Part shown: positions 1 to 8,890 of the stretch, piece after piece
How positions within the stretch are numbered: the stretch's first letter is position 1
Layout of the letters: the number at the start of each line of letters is the position of its first letter
From: Pseudomonas sp. MPC6
GTDB taxonomy: Bacteria; Pseudomonadota; Gammaproteobacteria; Pseudomonadales; Pseudomonadaceae
DNA length: 64,000 bases
Direction of reading: 5' to 3'
Assembly: GCF_006094435.1 (NCBI RefSeq)
Contig: NZ_CP034783.1
Location: 1,825,001 to 1,889,000 of the forward strand
Translations under genes and position numbers: made by a program
The notes under the pieces: model-generated
What the model was told of the DNA's origin: nothing
The model's input: the letters and a program-made list of their open reading frames with translations, nothing else
Database searches by the model: none

Positions 1-521
1 CGCCAGCGTCGATCAAGGCCGAGCATGCCGCCGACGGCGATCCCTTGCCGAACGTGGTGCCGGCAGGCCCGGACAATCCACTGGGGCCGTTCAAGTTCAC
101 CCTGGGTACACCGGGCTACCTGATCCATGGTTCGAACAAGAAGTTCGGCATCGGTATGCGGACCAGCCACGGTTGCTTCCGCATGTTCAACAACAACGTG
201 CTGGAAATGGCCGGCATGGTGCCGGTCGGCACGTCGGTGCGCATCCTCAGCGATCCTTACAAGTTCGGCGTCAGTGGCGGCAAGGTGTATCTGGAAGCGC
301 ACACGCCGCTGGACGACGCGGGCAACCCGTCGGTGGTGGACAAGCACACTGCCGTGATCAACGCGATGCTCAAGCGTGAGGACATCACCAATAACCTGCG
401 GATGAACTGGGATGTGGTCCGCGACGTGGTGGCTGCCGAAGATGGCCTGCCGGTGGAAATCGGCGTACCGGACGCCTCGGCGCCCATGGTGACGACTTCG
501 CCGATCGATCCACTGCAGTAA
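1..521 (+). CDS. L,D-transpeptidase (YkuD family), 3' part
   Basis: The reading frame is open from base 3 and the true start lies upstream of the window. The visible part carries the YkuD signature: a conserved His in GYLIHGSNK and the catalytic block SHGCFRM with the nucleophilic Cys. Family enzymes act in the periplasm, forming 3-3 cross-links in peptidoglycan or attaching Braun-type lipoprotein to it. The following C-terminal region is typical of the longer Pseudomonas/YcfS-type proteins. It lies next to the lipoprotein gene oprI on the opposite strand, which may or may not be functionally meaningful. Substrate specificity cannot be read from the fragment. Confidence 0.9.
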   Translation, partial: PASIKAEHAADGDPLPNVVPAGPDNPLGPFKFTLGTPGYLIHGSNKKFGIGMRTSHGCFRMFNNNVLEMAGMVPVGTSVRILSDPYKFGVSGGKVYLEAHTPLDDAGNPSVVDKHTAVINAMLKREDITNNLRMNWDVVRDVVAAEDGLPVEIGVPDASAPMVTTSPIDPLQ

Positions 522-535
522 CGCTTGAAGACAAC

Positions 536-568
536 CCGCCGATGCTGACCGCGTCGGCGGTTTTTTTT
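536..568 (+). terminator. Rho-independent terminator of the L,D-transpeptidase gene
   Basis: A 7 bp stem CCGCCGA/TCGGCGG is followed by eight T residues, starting 15 bases after the stop codon. Confidence 0.85.
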
Positions 569-588
569 GCCTGTACGAAACGGCGGGC

Positions 589-620
589 AAAAAAAAGCCG
601 ACCCATGAATGAGTCGGCTT
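589..620 (-). terminator. Rho-independent terminator of oprI
   Basis: On the minus strand AAGCCGAC and GTCGGCTT form a stem followed by a run of T. It lies about 20 bases downstream of the oprI stop codon and converges on the terminator of the transpeptidase gene. Confidence 0.85.
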
Positions 621-641
621 GATAACAATCCCGAAGGACTA

Positions 642-893
642 TTACTTGCGGCTAGCTTTTTCCAGCATGCGCAGAGCACGCTCGTTAGCTTCGTCAGCAG
701 TCTGTTGTGCTTTTTGAGCAGCAGCCAGAGCTTCATCAGCTTTACGGTAAGCTTCGTCTGCACGAGCCTGGGAGCGAGCAGCTGCGTCTTCGGTAGCAGT
801 CAGACGTGCTTCGGTTTCTTTCGATACACTGCTGCAACCGGTAGCCAGAACTGCGGCCAGCGCCAGAGCAGAGAATTTCAGAACGTTGTTCAT
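642..893 (-). CDS. oprI: Major outer membrane lipoprotein OprI (Lpp family)
   Basis: An 83-residue protein starting [22 protein letters not shown], with a lipoprotein signal peptide and lipobox (ATGC, lipidated Cys20). The rest is an Ala/Glu/Arg-rich heptad helix (repeated ADEA-type segments) ending in RMLEKASRK, whose last Lys is the family attachment point to peptidoglycan. OprI is the abundant murein lipoprotein of pseudomonads. The start was chosen at 893 because it gives the signal peptide and has AAGGGG upstream. The frame remains open for 50 codons further, but that extension is AT-rich and not protein-like. Confidence 0.95.
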   Translation of the reverse strand: MNNVLKFSALALAAVLATGCSSVSKETEARLTATEDAAARSQARADEAYRKADEALAAAQKAQQTADEANERALRMLEKASRK

Positions 894-1529
894 CGTGTTC
901 CCCTTCAAGGACTTTCTAGTAAGTAGCTGTCTCCTCAGAGTGAGGAAATGGCCGGCGTACATACTACCCATTACTTCTAGTAAGTAAACTGACGTGAAGC
1001 AAGAAGCAAAAAAAATTGTAGGCGTTGATTCTTTTTCGAGCAACTTTTAACTGCACTGTTTAAAAAATATCCAGCTGCGGAAGCCCGAGTTGAGCGAGCC
1101 CGGGGGAAAAAGTACCCCGTGCCCGCAGCTGTTTTACCGGTCTTGGCCAAAGTCTGTCTATATGGATTCGTCTACACTTTTGTTCAGCATGTGTGCGGCA
1201 CCTCTCATATCTTTCTCCTAGTTGAGGTGACTTTAACGAGGGGCGTTCGTCTTAAGTCTCAATATCCGGCAATGTTCGGGCTCCGACCGGGTGAAAGACC
1301 CGGTCGAGCCGTCCCTGCGCGACCCGGAGCGGCACCTGCCAACCTGCACGATGACGAGCGTACCTTGAGCATTTTTGCCAATGGTGCCTACTATTTGTTC
1401 GTGCCCGGTTGCGCGAGATCGTGCAGCTTTTCTCGGTGTCCATTCAGGCACGGGGTGGCGTAGATGTTCCTTCGCCGGAAAAACATCGGTAAGGTAGGGG
1501 TCAGAATCCAAGACCCGCGAGGAGTAGTG
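894..1529. other. Long intergenic region with two inverted repeats
   Basis: Between oprI and the GNAT gene there are about 640 bases without a convincing gene. The left part should hold the oprI promoter and is AT-rich. A 9 bp inverted repeat (CAGCTGCGG at 1072-1080, CCGCAGCTG at 1123-1131) encloses a GC-rich loop and is followed by TTTT. A second hairpin occupies 1279-1310: GGCTC-C-GACCGGGT, loop GAAAG, ACCCGGTC-GAGCC. Open frames on both strands overlap the hairpins and have no recognisable family, so a small RNA or a structured leader of the GNAT gene is as likely as a peptide. Confidence 0.5.
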
Positions 1530-1817
1530 ATGAGCGAGGCGTTGTCCATCCACCATGACCAGGCTGGTCATCAGTTCGAGACCAATGTGGACGGTCATCG
1601 TGCCTACCTGACCTATATGGATCTGGGGAAACAGACCCTGGATATCTATCGCACCTTTGTGCCCAATGCATTGCGTGGTCGAGGCATTGCGGCCGCCTTG
1701 ACCGAAAAGGCGCTGGAGTACGCCGAGGAGATGGGCTACACCGTCATTCCCTCGTGCTCGTACGTGGAGCGCTACATGGAACGTCATCAGCGGCATGCGG
1801 CCAAGCTGAGCCAGTAA
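1530..1817 (+). CDS. Small GNAT-family N-acetyltransferase
   Basis: A 95-residue protein with the compact COG2388/YidJ-type GNAT core: beta strands AYLTYMDLG and LDIYRTFVP, followed by the acetyl-CoA loop LRGRGIAAALTEKALEYA and a final Y..IPSCSYV strand. Family members use acetyl-CoA, but substrates are mostly unknown. The start was placed at the ATG after GAGGAG (1519-1524) rather than the in-frame ATG 22 codons earlier, because homologous small GNAT proteins begin close to the first beta strand. It shares a bidirectional terminator with the DAHP synthase gene. Confidence 0.85.
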   Translation: MSEALSIHHDQAGHQFETNVDGHRAYLTYMDLGKQTLDIYRTFVPNALRGRGIAAALTEKALEYAEEMGYTVIPSCSYVERYMERHQRHAAKLSQ

Positions 1818-1830
1818 AACCAACGCATAA

Positions 1831-1862
1831 AAAAAACGCCGGGCTCAGCCCGGCGTTTTTTT
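1831..1862. terminator. Bidirectional terminator
   Basis: AACGCCGGGC-TCA-GCCCGGCGTT with A and T runs on its two flanks. It sits between the convergent GNAT and DAHP synthase genes and can serve both. Confidence 0.9.
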
Positions 1863-1901
1863 GTGGCGGTTTTTGTCTGGCGCTTTTTTCTGAAGCAGCG
1901 A

Positions 1902-2978
1902 TCAGGTGCGATCGCGTTTGGGCAGCACATCCTTGAGCTTGGCATGCATGCTGCGCAAGGTGGTTTCGGTGGCGGTCCAGTCAATGCAGGCATCGGTGAT
2001 CGACACGCCGTATTGCAGGTCGGCGAGGTCTTTAGGGATCGCCTGGCAGCCCCAGTTCAGATGACTCTCGACCATCAGCCCGATGATCGACTGGTTGCCT
2101 TCGAGGATCTGGTTGGCGACGTTCTCCATTACCAGCGGTTGCAGGGCCGGGTCCTTGTTGGAGTTGGCGTGGCTGCAGTCGACCATGATGTTGGGCTTGA
2201 TCTTCGCCTTGTTCAGCGCTTGCTCGCACAGCGCGACACTGACCGAATCGTAGTTCGGCTTGCCGTTACCGCCACGCAGCACCACATGCCCGTAGGCATT
2301 GCCCTTGGTGGTGACGATCGACACGCCACCTTCCTGGTTGATGCCCAGGAAACGGTGCGGGCTGGAAACCGACTGCAGCGCGTTGATCGCGACCGTCAGC
2401 CCGCCATCGGTACCGTTCTTGAAACCGACCGCCGAAGACAGGCCGGATGCCATTTCACGGTGAGTCTGGGACTCGGTGGTGCGTGCGCCGATGGCGGACC
2501 AGCTGATCAGGTCCTGCAGGTACTGCGGGGAGATCGGGTCGAGGGCTTCGGTGGCGGTCGGCAGGCCCATTTCGGCCAGGTCCATCAGCAACTGCCGGCC
2601 GATGTGCAAGCCGTCCTGGATCTTGAAGGAGTCGTCCAGGTACGGATCGTTGATCAAGCCTTTCCAGCCGACGGTGGTGCGTGGCTTCTCGAAATACACG
2701 CGCATGACCAGATACAGGGTATCGGACACTTCCGCCGCGAGTGCCTTCAGGCGCTCGGCGTATTCGTGGGCCGCCTTGATGTCGTGGATCGAGCAGGGCC
2801 CGATGACGACAAACAGGCGATGGTCGGTGCCATCAAGAATGTTGCGAATGACTTCGCGACCCTTGGTGACGGTGCGCAGGGCAGAGTCGCTCAGAGGGAT
2901 ATCACGCTTGAGCTGATCAGGAGTGATCAGCGTCTCGTTGGAGGCGACGTTTAGGTCGTTGATCGGTAAATCAGCCAT
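1902..2978 (-). CDS. 3-deoxy-7-phosphoheptulonate synthase, class I (AroF/G/H type)
   Basis: A 358-residue enzyme of the class I DAHP synthase family, which condenses phosphoenolpyruvate and erythrose 4-phosphate in the first step of the shikimate pathway. Diagnostic blocks are VVIGPCSIHD, MRVYFEKPRTTVGWKG, IGARTTESQTHRE, GFKNGTDG and DCSHANSNKDP (metal and PEP ligands). Length matches the Tyr/Phe/Trp-regulated E. coli isozymes. Which amino acid inhibits it cannot be decided by eye. A second, unrelated class II DAHP synthase is at 14.4 kb. Confidence 0.95.
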   Translation of the reverse strand: MADLPINDLNVASNETLITPDQLKRDIPLSDSALRTVTKGREVIRNILDGTDHRLFVVIGPCSIHDIKAAHEYAERLKALAAEVSDTLYLVMRVYFEKPRTTVGWKGLINDPYLDDSFKIQDGLHIGRQLLMDLAEMGLPTATEALDPISPQYLQDLISWSAIGARTTESQTHREMASGLSSAVGFKNGTDGGLTVAINALQSVSSPHRFLGINQEGGVSIVTTKGNAYGHVVLRGGNGKPNYDSVSVALCEQALNKAKIKPNIMVDCSHANSNKDPALQPLVMENVANQILEGNQSIIGLMVESHLNWGCQAIPKDLADLQYGVSITDACIDWTATETTLRSMHAKLKDVLPKRDRT

Positions 2979-3147
2979 CGTTTACTCGTCAGGTCACAGG
3001 TGCCGGCCGCCAGCGAACCCGCGCGGCGGAGCACAGCAAATTAAGCGCGTCGGGGAGCGGAACCTTAGCGCGTTACACCGTGGCTCGACAATGGGCAGAC
3101 GCCGGTTTGCGGCGACAATGCGGCAGGAAACCGAGCGAAAAGGCTGC

Positions 3148-3591
3148 CTAATCCAGCACCGGTTGCGAAAAAGCCCGGCGAACCGTGTCATGGGAGAACT
3201 CGTCGGCGTGCTCCTGGACCCATTCCAGCGCCAGCGCCTGGTTATCGTGCAAGTCGCTGTGGGTGTCATGCATGCGGCAATAACGTTCGATCTGGCACAC
3301 CTGTTCGCCCATCCGCGCGGTGAACAGGGTCTGCTCGTCAACGAAGGCAATGCCCACCAGATAGCCACGCTTTCGTCGCAGGCACCAGGCCACATAACCC
3401 AGGTAGCGCAAGTCCGGGTTCACGGTCGGCATGCGCACTTGCAGCGCCGTCCCGTGGCGCCACGCACGGTGGTAATTGCAAGCCATGCCCCCGAGGCTGA
3501 TAGAGTGCAGCTGTTGCCGCGAAATGCACTCGGGCGTGAGCAACGTCAACTCTACGGGTACATCGTCAGGATGAGGAAGAAAACGTCCCAT
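3148..3591 (-). CDS. PilZ-like domain protein
   Basis: A 147-residue soluble protein starting MGRFLPHPDD. The centre (SISLGGMACNY, then YLGYVAWCLRRKRGYLVGIAFVD) has the beta-barrel pattern of PilZ domains with an xSxxGG element. The N-terminal RxxxR motif needed for c-di-GMP binding is not evident, so it may be a non-binding PilZ-type protein. The C-terminal third is helical. The start is ATG 3591, with GGAG nine bases upstream. Its first bases overlap the start codon of the divergent thioredoxin-like gene. An upstream in-frame ATG (MESVLM) is an alternative. Confidence 0.6.
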   Translation of the reverse strand: MGRFLPHPDDVPVELTLLTPECISRQQLHSISLGGMACNYHRAWRHGTALQVRMPTVNPDLRYLGYVAWCLRRKRGYLVGIAFVDEQTLFTARMGEQVCQIERYCRMHDTHSDLHDNQALALEWVQEHADEFSHDTVRRAFSQPVLD

Positions 3592-3976
3592 GAGCACGGA
3601 CTCCATGTGTCGGCCATCTGACATCGTTCCCACCAGTATAGTGGTCGAATCTGAACTGACGGATTTCGACGCCGACCAACGGCTGCTGGCGATGAGCGGT
3701 GTCTCGCTGCTGATTTTCACCAGTGTCGGTTGCGCCGGTTGCCGTTTTGCCCGTGAGCGGGTTCCGCAATTCGACCTGAATGTCGATCGGTTGTGCTGGA
3801 TCGATGCCGGGAACAATGGCGGGCTGGTCGAGCGTTATCAGGTTTTTCATTTGCCGGCGCTGTTTGTCGTGCGCGACGGCGAGTTTTTCGGGGGCCTTGA
3901 ATCGCGACTGACGGCTACCGAGCTGAATGAAGCGCTGGATCAGGCGCTGAGTCGAATTGCAGAGGAGTTGCCATGA
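3590..3976 (+). CDS. Thioredoxin-like protein with CAGC motif
   Basis: A 128-residue protein with a thioredoxin fold pattern: LLIFTSVGCAGCRFA (CxxC active site), then RYQVFHLPALFVVRDGEFFGG, where the cis-Pro loop HLPALFV and the following strands are typical. There is no signal peptide, so it is cytoplasmic. A thiol reductase or disulfide-handling role is likely; the partner is unknown. AGGAAG precedes the ATG. Its start codon overlaps that of the divergent PilZ-like gene, and its stop codon overlaps a possible 23-codon frame and precedes a 5'-nucleotidase gene, so an operon is likely. Confidence 0.75.
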   Translation: MSTDSMCRPSDIVPTSIVVESELTDFDADQRLLAMSGVSLLIFTSVGCAGCRFARERVPQFDLNVDRLCWIDAGNNGGLVERYQVFHLPALFVVRDGEFFGGLESRLTATELNEALDQALSRIAEELP

Positions 3977-4044
3977 TGGAGGCAGTTGCCAGGCCGCTCG
4001 CCTTGTATCGCAGTTTGAGTTTTATCGATCGACGTAACGCTTGA
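3973..4044 (+). CDS. Possible 23-residue peptide coupled to the thioredoxin-like gene
   Basis: The ATG overlaps the upstream stop codon as ATGA and is preceded by GAGGAG at normal spacing. The peptide would read MMEAVARPLALYRSLSFIDRRNA, basic and amphipathic, and ends 25 bases before the 5'-nucleotidase start. It may be a real small protein, a translational relay between its neighbours, or chance. No family is recognised. Confidence 0.35.
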   Translation: MMEAVARPLALYRSLSFIDRRNA

Positions 4045-4069
4045 GTCGATCAACCAAAGGGGAAGGGGC

Positions 4070-4975
4070 ATGGCCAAGACTATCGATGACAAACTGGTGC
4101 TGGCGATTTCCTCGCGGGCGCTGTTCGACCTGAGCGAAAGCCACAAGATCTATCTGTCGAGCGGCGTTGAAGCCTATCGCCAGTATCAGATCGAACATGA
4201 AGACGAAATCCTCGAGCCGGGCGATGCATTCCCGTTGGTGCAAAAACTCCTCAACCTCAATACCCACCTGGGCCGCGCCCGGGTCGAGGTGATCCTGGTT
4301 TCGCGCAACAGTGCCGACACCGGCCTGCGGGTGTTCAATTCGATCCACCACTATGGCCTGGCGATTTCCCGGGCGGCATTTGTCGGCGGGCGCAGTCCTT
4401 ATCCTTACCTCAAGGCCTTTGGCTGCGACCTGTTTCTCTCGACCCATGCCGAAGACGTGCGCAGTGCGCTGGAGGCCGGGTTCGCCGCGGCGACCATTTT
4501 GTCGGGCGGCGCCAGTCGTGCGGCCAGCGATGAATTGCGGATTGCCTTCGACGGTGACGCGGTGCTGTTTTCCGACGAATCGGAGCGCGTCTATCAGGCC
4601 GGTGGCCTGGAAGCCTTTCAGGCCAGCGAGCGTGAAGCGGCCCGCCAGCCTTTGCGCGGCGGCCCCTTCAAAGGCTTCCTGGCCGCCCTCAACCTGTTGC
4701 AGCGCGAGTTCCCCGACGACGCTTGTCCGATTCGTACGGCCCTGGTGACGGCGCGTTCGGCGCCGGCCCATGAACGGGTGATCCGCACCTTGCGCGAATG
4801 GGATATCCGTCTGGATGAGTCGTTGTTCCTCGGCGGCCTGACCAAGTCGGCGTTTCTCGAAGCCTTTGCCGCCGACGTGTTTTTCGACGATCAGGCCGGT
4901 CACTGCGAGTTGGCCCGGGAGGTGGTCGCCACCGGTCATGTGCCTCACGGCATAAGCAACGAACAAAAGGTTTAA
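4070..4975 (+). CDS. 5'-nucleotidase (PF06189 family)
   Basis: A 301-residue cytosolic protein matching the bacterial 5'-nucleotidase family that removes phosphate from nucleoside 5'-monophosphates. Recognisable blocks are LVLAISSRALFDL near the N terminus (the HAD-like aspartate replaced by the family's own arrangement), VEVILVSRNSADTGLRVFNSI, GLAISRAAFVGGRSP and the C-terminal acidic VFFDDQAGHC motif. GGGGAAGGGG precedes the ATG. It follows the thioredoxin-like gene closely on the same strand and is probably cotranscribed with it. Confidence 0.85.
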   Translation: MAKTIDDKLVLAISSRALFDLSESHKIYLSSGVEAYRQYQIEHEDEILEPGDAFPLVQKLLNLNTHLGRARVEVILVSRNSADTGLRVFNSIHHYGLAISRAAFVGGRSPYPYLKAFGCDLFLSTHAEDVRSALEAGFAAATILSGGASRAASDELRIAFDGDAVLFSDESERVYQAGGLEAFQASEREAARQPLRGGPFKGFLAALNLLQREFPDDACPIRTALVTARSAPAHERVIRTLREWDIRLDESLFLGGLTKSAFLEAFAADVFFDDQAGHCELAREVVATGHVPHGISNEQKV

Positions 4976-5069
4976 GCCCGTGCTTCAAGGTGTTGCACGG
5001 CACGTCGTACTCGCCAAGGCACTGCTAAGCTGAATCAATCTGCGCCATGTTGGCACTCGAGGAGGTCAT

Positions 5070-5573
5070 ATGATTCATTCGATGCTATATGCCACTGACC
5101 TCGGCCTATACGCGCCTTTGGTGATGCAGCATGCCTTGGCGCTGGCGAAGACATTCAACGCCGACCTCTACGTGGTACACGCTGTGGAGCCGATGGGGTT
5201 GTTCGCCGAGTCGGTGCTCCAGAGCTACCTCGATGAACAGGCGCTGAACGAGTTTCACAGCCAGGGCTTGAATACGGTGATTGCCAATATCGAGCGGCGG
5301 GTGCTCGACAGCTTTCGTGAAGAACTGGGGGAAGACGGCGAGCAGGACCTGAAACGGATCAAGGCGGTGCGGGTGCTGCAGGGCGATCCGTCGCAGGTGA
5401 TTCTCGACCAGGCGCAGAAACTCTCCGTGGATTTGTTGATCGTAGGTAGTCATAGCCATGGAGCTGGCGCGGAAACGCCTCTGGGCAGGACCGCGGCGCG
5501 GGTCCTGCAATTGTCTCGGGTACCGGTCTATCTGGTGCCCCGGGTGGAGCGTCGGCGCCAAGGGGATCGCTAG
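5070..5573 (+). CDS. Universal stress protein (UspA family)
   Basis: A 167-residue single-domain Usp protein. The N-terminal strand MLYATDLGLYAPLVMQHA contains the nucleotide-site Asp. VRVLQGDPSQVILDQAQ and DLLIVGSHSHGAG lead to the G2xG9GS-like ATP loop (GSHSHG..., T) and VPVYLVP. Family proteins bind ATP and help survival under starvation or oxidative stress. GAGGAGG precedes the ATG. It stands alone between the 5'-nucleotidase and cysB. Confidence 0.9.
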   Translation: MIHSMLYATDLGLYAPLVMQHALALAKTFNADLYVVHAVEPMGLFAESVLQSYLDEQALNEFHSQGLNTVIANIERRVLDSFREELGEDGEQDLKRIKAVRVLQGDPSQVILDQAQKLSVDLLIVGSHSHGAGAETPLGRTAARVLQLSRVPVYLVPRVERRRQGDR

Positions 5574-5677
5574 AACGCGAATAATGGCCATTTGACAAAA
5601 AAGTTCTAGATTTATTCTTCAAACCATTAATATAGTTATATACCGTCGCTGATGCCCGTGGCGTCTACCTGCTTTGA

Positions 5678-6661
<984 letters not shown>

Positions 6662-6667
6662 TGTCCT

Positions 6668-7150
6668 TCAGATCACCTCGGTGACAGTAAATTGTTGCCG
6701 GGTGCCCGCCACCAGAATCTCCACCTCGTCCCCGTCGAACTTGCCCAGCAGGCTTTTGCCCAGTGGCGAGCGCGGGGTGATGACGGTGATCGGCTGGCCC
6801 ACCAGATCGATCTTCAAGCCGGCCGCGTCGGGGGCCAGGAACAGCCATTGCTCGCGACCCTTCTCGTCCTCCAGGCCGAGCAGGGCGCCGACTTCGATGC
6901 CGCGCTGGTTGTCGTACGGGCGCAGCATCAGGTTCTGACACAGCGTCAGTGACTGCCTGATTTCCTCTACCCGTTTAGCCTGTCCGGCCGCCAGGTAAGA
7001 CGCCTCCAGGCCCAGGGTGTCGTACTTGTTTTCGGCGATGTTCTCTTCATGGGTCGCGGTTTCGTAAGCGGTTTGCGCGGCTCGCTCGGCAATGTCGAGA
7101 TCGATTCGCAGCTTGTCGAGAATCAGTTGGTGGACGGTCGGCTTGTGCAT
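6668..7150 (-). CDS. GreA/GreB-family protein, short form
   Basis: A 160-residue protein. The N-terminal half is a charged helical hairpin (LILDKLRIDLDIAERAAQTAYETATHEE...), and the C-terminal half has the Gre FKBP-like block TPRSPLGKSLLGKFDGDEVEI. Gre factors enter the RNA polymerase secondary channel and stimulate transcript cleavage. The coiled-coil tip of canonical GreA (acidic D..E) is not clearly preserved, so it may be a Gre paralogue with other activity, like the Rnk or Gfh1 types. The start is ATG 7150. It ends seven bases from the cysB stop codon. Confidence 0.75.
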   Translation of the reverse strand: MHKPTVHQLILDKLRIDLDIAERAAQTAYETATHEENIAENKYDTLGLEASYLAAGQAKRVEEIRQSLTLCQNLMLRPYDNQRGIEVGALLGLEDEKGREQWLFLAPDAAGLKIDLVGQPITVITPRSPLGKSLLGKFDGDEVEILVAGTRQQFTVTEVI

Positions 7151-7164
7151 GGAAAGATTCTTGG

Positions 7165-7575
7165 TCAGTCGCAAAATTGCATGACATTGGCCCGGCTTTT
7201 TTCGCTGGGTGCGGTGCGGTCCTGTTGCAGCCAGAACTGGCATTTCGGATTGGCCAGGTTGCGCTGGCTGCTGCGGGCCTGATCCAGTCGTTGCTGCTGC
7301 TCGTTTCGGCGCAGGTTCTCTTCGTATTGGTCGAACAGCGGACTCTGAGGTGGACTATCCGGCACCGGTTGCGCCACCACCGGCGGTGTGGCCAGGTGCT
7401 CGATCGCTGCCGCGACGGGCGCCAGTTGCTCGCTGAACAACAGGCGAGCGACGAGCCAGGCGGTAAGCGCGATGGCCATGAATCCCAGCCACAGGCCGAA
7501 GGCGATGCTGGCGCTCAGTTGCACGGCATTGAGCGGGGTCGGCAATGGCCGGCGCGGGTCGGGACGGTAGGGCAT
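7165..7575 (-). CDS. Small membrane protein of unknown function
   Basis: A 136-residue protein with one transmembrane helix (ASIAFGLWLGFMAIALTAWLVARLLF, about residues 22-47), a Pro-rich stretch, a Gln/Arg-rich helix (EENLRRNEQQQRLDQARSS) and a C-terminal KCQFWLQQ...VMQFCD with two Cys. AGGAGG sits six bases before ATG 7575, which decides the start. It is upstream of and close to the Gre-like gene on the same strand. No family is recognised; the C-terminal part is probably periplasmic. Confidence 0.7.
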   Translation of the reverse strand: MPYRPDPRRPLPTPLNAVQLSASIAFGLWLGFMAIALTAWLVARLLFSEQLAPVAAAIEHLATPPVVAQPVPDSPPQSPLFDQYEENLRRNEQQQRLDQARSSQRNLANPKCQFWLQQDRTAPSEKSRANVMQFCD

Positions 7576-7699
7576 GGCGGCCTCCTGGCGGGTGATCGCG
7601 GGCAAGGGGCGATTGTCGCATGAAGATTAATCGCCGGCGGGTCTTCTGTACGGGGTAATTTATGCGGACAATCGGCGCCTTTGCCAACGGGAGCCTGGA

Positions 7700-8842
7700 A
7701 TGCCTGAACTGAACGCCCGCTGGGATATCTTTTGCACCGTGGTCGACAACTTTGGCGACATCGGTGTGACCTGGCGCCTGGCCCGACAGCTGGTGGCCGA
7801 ACATTCGGTGACGGTTCGTTTGTGGATTGACGATCTGCGGGCCTTCGAGCGCTTGTGTCCGGACATCGACATTAACGCTTCGCAGCAGTGGCAGCAGGGC
7901 GTCGAGGTGTGCCGGTGGGGGGCTGACTGGCAACCCACCGAAGCCGCCGATGTGGTGATTGCCGCGTTCGCCTGTCAGTTGCCGAGTGCTTACATGGACG
8001 CCATGGCCGAGCGGGAACAGCCGCCGCTCTGGATGAATCTCGACTACCTGAGTGCCGAGAGCTGGGTCGTCGGCTGCCATGGCCTGCCGTCGGTGAAGTA
8101 CAAGCATGTGCAGAAGTACTTTTTCTTCCCCGGGTTCCAGTCGGGCACCGGTGGCTTGCTGCGTGAAAAAGGCTTGCTGGAGCGGCGGCGGCAGTTTCAG
8201 CAAAGTCCCCAGGCACAGCGGGAATTCCTGCAAGGCCTGGGGGTCGATCGTGCAGAAGGCGCGCTGCTGATCTCGCTGTTTGCCTATGAAAATAAAGGCC
8301 TGGCGAGCTGGCTCGAGACGCTGGCCAATGACTCGACACCCACGCATCTGCTGGTGCCCGAAGGGCGGATTCTCGCGGATCTCGAACGCTGGCTGGGTGT
8401 GGACGGGTTGTCGGCGGGCGCCGTGCAGGTGCGCGACGCCTTGACCGTGCAAGTCCTGCCGTTCGTCCGGCAGGACCAGTATGACCTGCTGCTGTGGAGT
8501 TGCGATTTCAACGCCGTGCGCGGCGAAGATTCCTTTGTCCGTGCCCAATGGGCTGCGCGGCCACTGCTCTGGCACATCTATCAGCAGGAAGAAGATGTCC
8601 ACCTGGAGAAGCTCGAAGCTTTCCTTGAACGCTACGTGCAAGGCCTTTCGCCAGCCGCCAGCGAGGCGATCAGCGGTCTCTGGCGGGCGTGGAACGCCGG
8701 TGAGACAATGGGCGATCACTGGCAATCGACCCGCAAACACTGGCCCGAACTGCAAAAACATGCCGACGCGTGGTGTCTGGAACAGGCCTTGCAGGCTGAT
8801 CTTGCCGCGGCGCTGGTACAGTTTTATGTAAATTGGATATGA
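7700..8842 (+). CDS. earP: EarP, EF-P arginine rhamnosyltransferase
   Basis: A 380-residue glycosyltransferase (GT104) that transfers rhamnose from dTDP-rhamnose to Arg32 of elongation factor P. The N terminus WDIFCTVVDNFGDIGVTWRLARQL holds the two family aspartates (D16 and D20 here). The C-terminal nucleotide-sugar site LPFVRQDQYDLLLWSCDFNAVRGEDSF carries the RGEDS motif with the conserved Glu. It lies 48 bases upstream of efp in the same orientation, the standard pairing. The modification relieves ribosome stalling at polyproline. Confidence 0.97.
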   Translation: MPELNARWDIFCTVVDNFGDIGVTWRLARQLVAEHSVTVRLWIDDLRAFERLCPDIDINASQQWQQGVEVCRWGADWQPTEAADVVIAAFACQLPSAYMDAMAEREQPPLWMNLDYLSAESWVVGCHGLPSVKYKHVQKYFFFPGFQSGTGGLLREKGLLERRRQFQQSPQAQREFLQGLGVDRAEGALLISLFAYENKGLASWLETLANDSTPTHLLVPEGRILADLERWLGVDGLSAGAVQVRDALTVQVLPFVRQDQYDLLLWSCDFNAVRGEDSFVRAQWAARPLLWHIYQQEEDVHLEKLEAFLERYVQGLSPAASEAISGLWRAWNAGETMGDHWQSTRKHWPELQKHADAWCLEQALQADLAAALVQFYVNWI

Positions 8843-8890
8843 TACGCGGCCTAGATTTATGTAAATCCCATCCAAATTCGGATATTCGCA

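Noticed and set aside
1119..1463. A 114-codon plus-strand frame and a 196-codon minus-strand frame (1233-1823)
   Set aside because: They overlap hairpins and the true GNAT gene, have no recognisable domain and lack good ribosome-binding sites.
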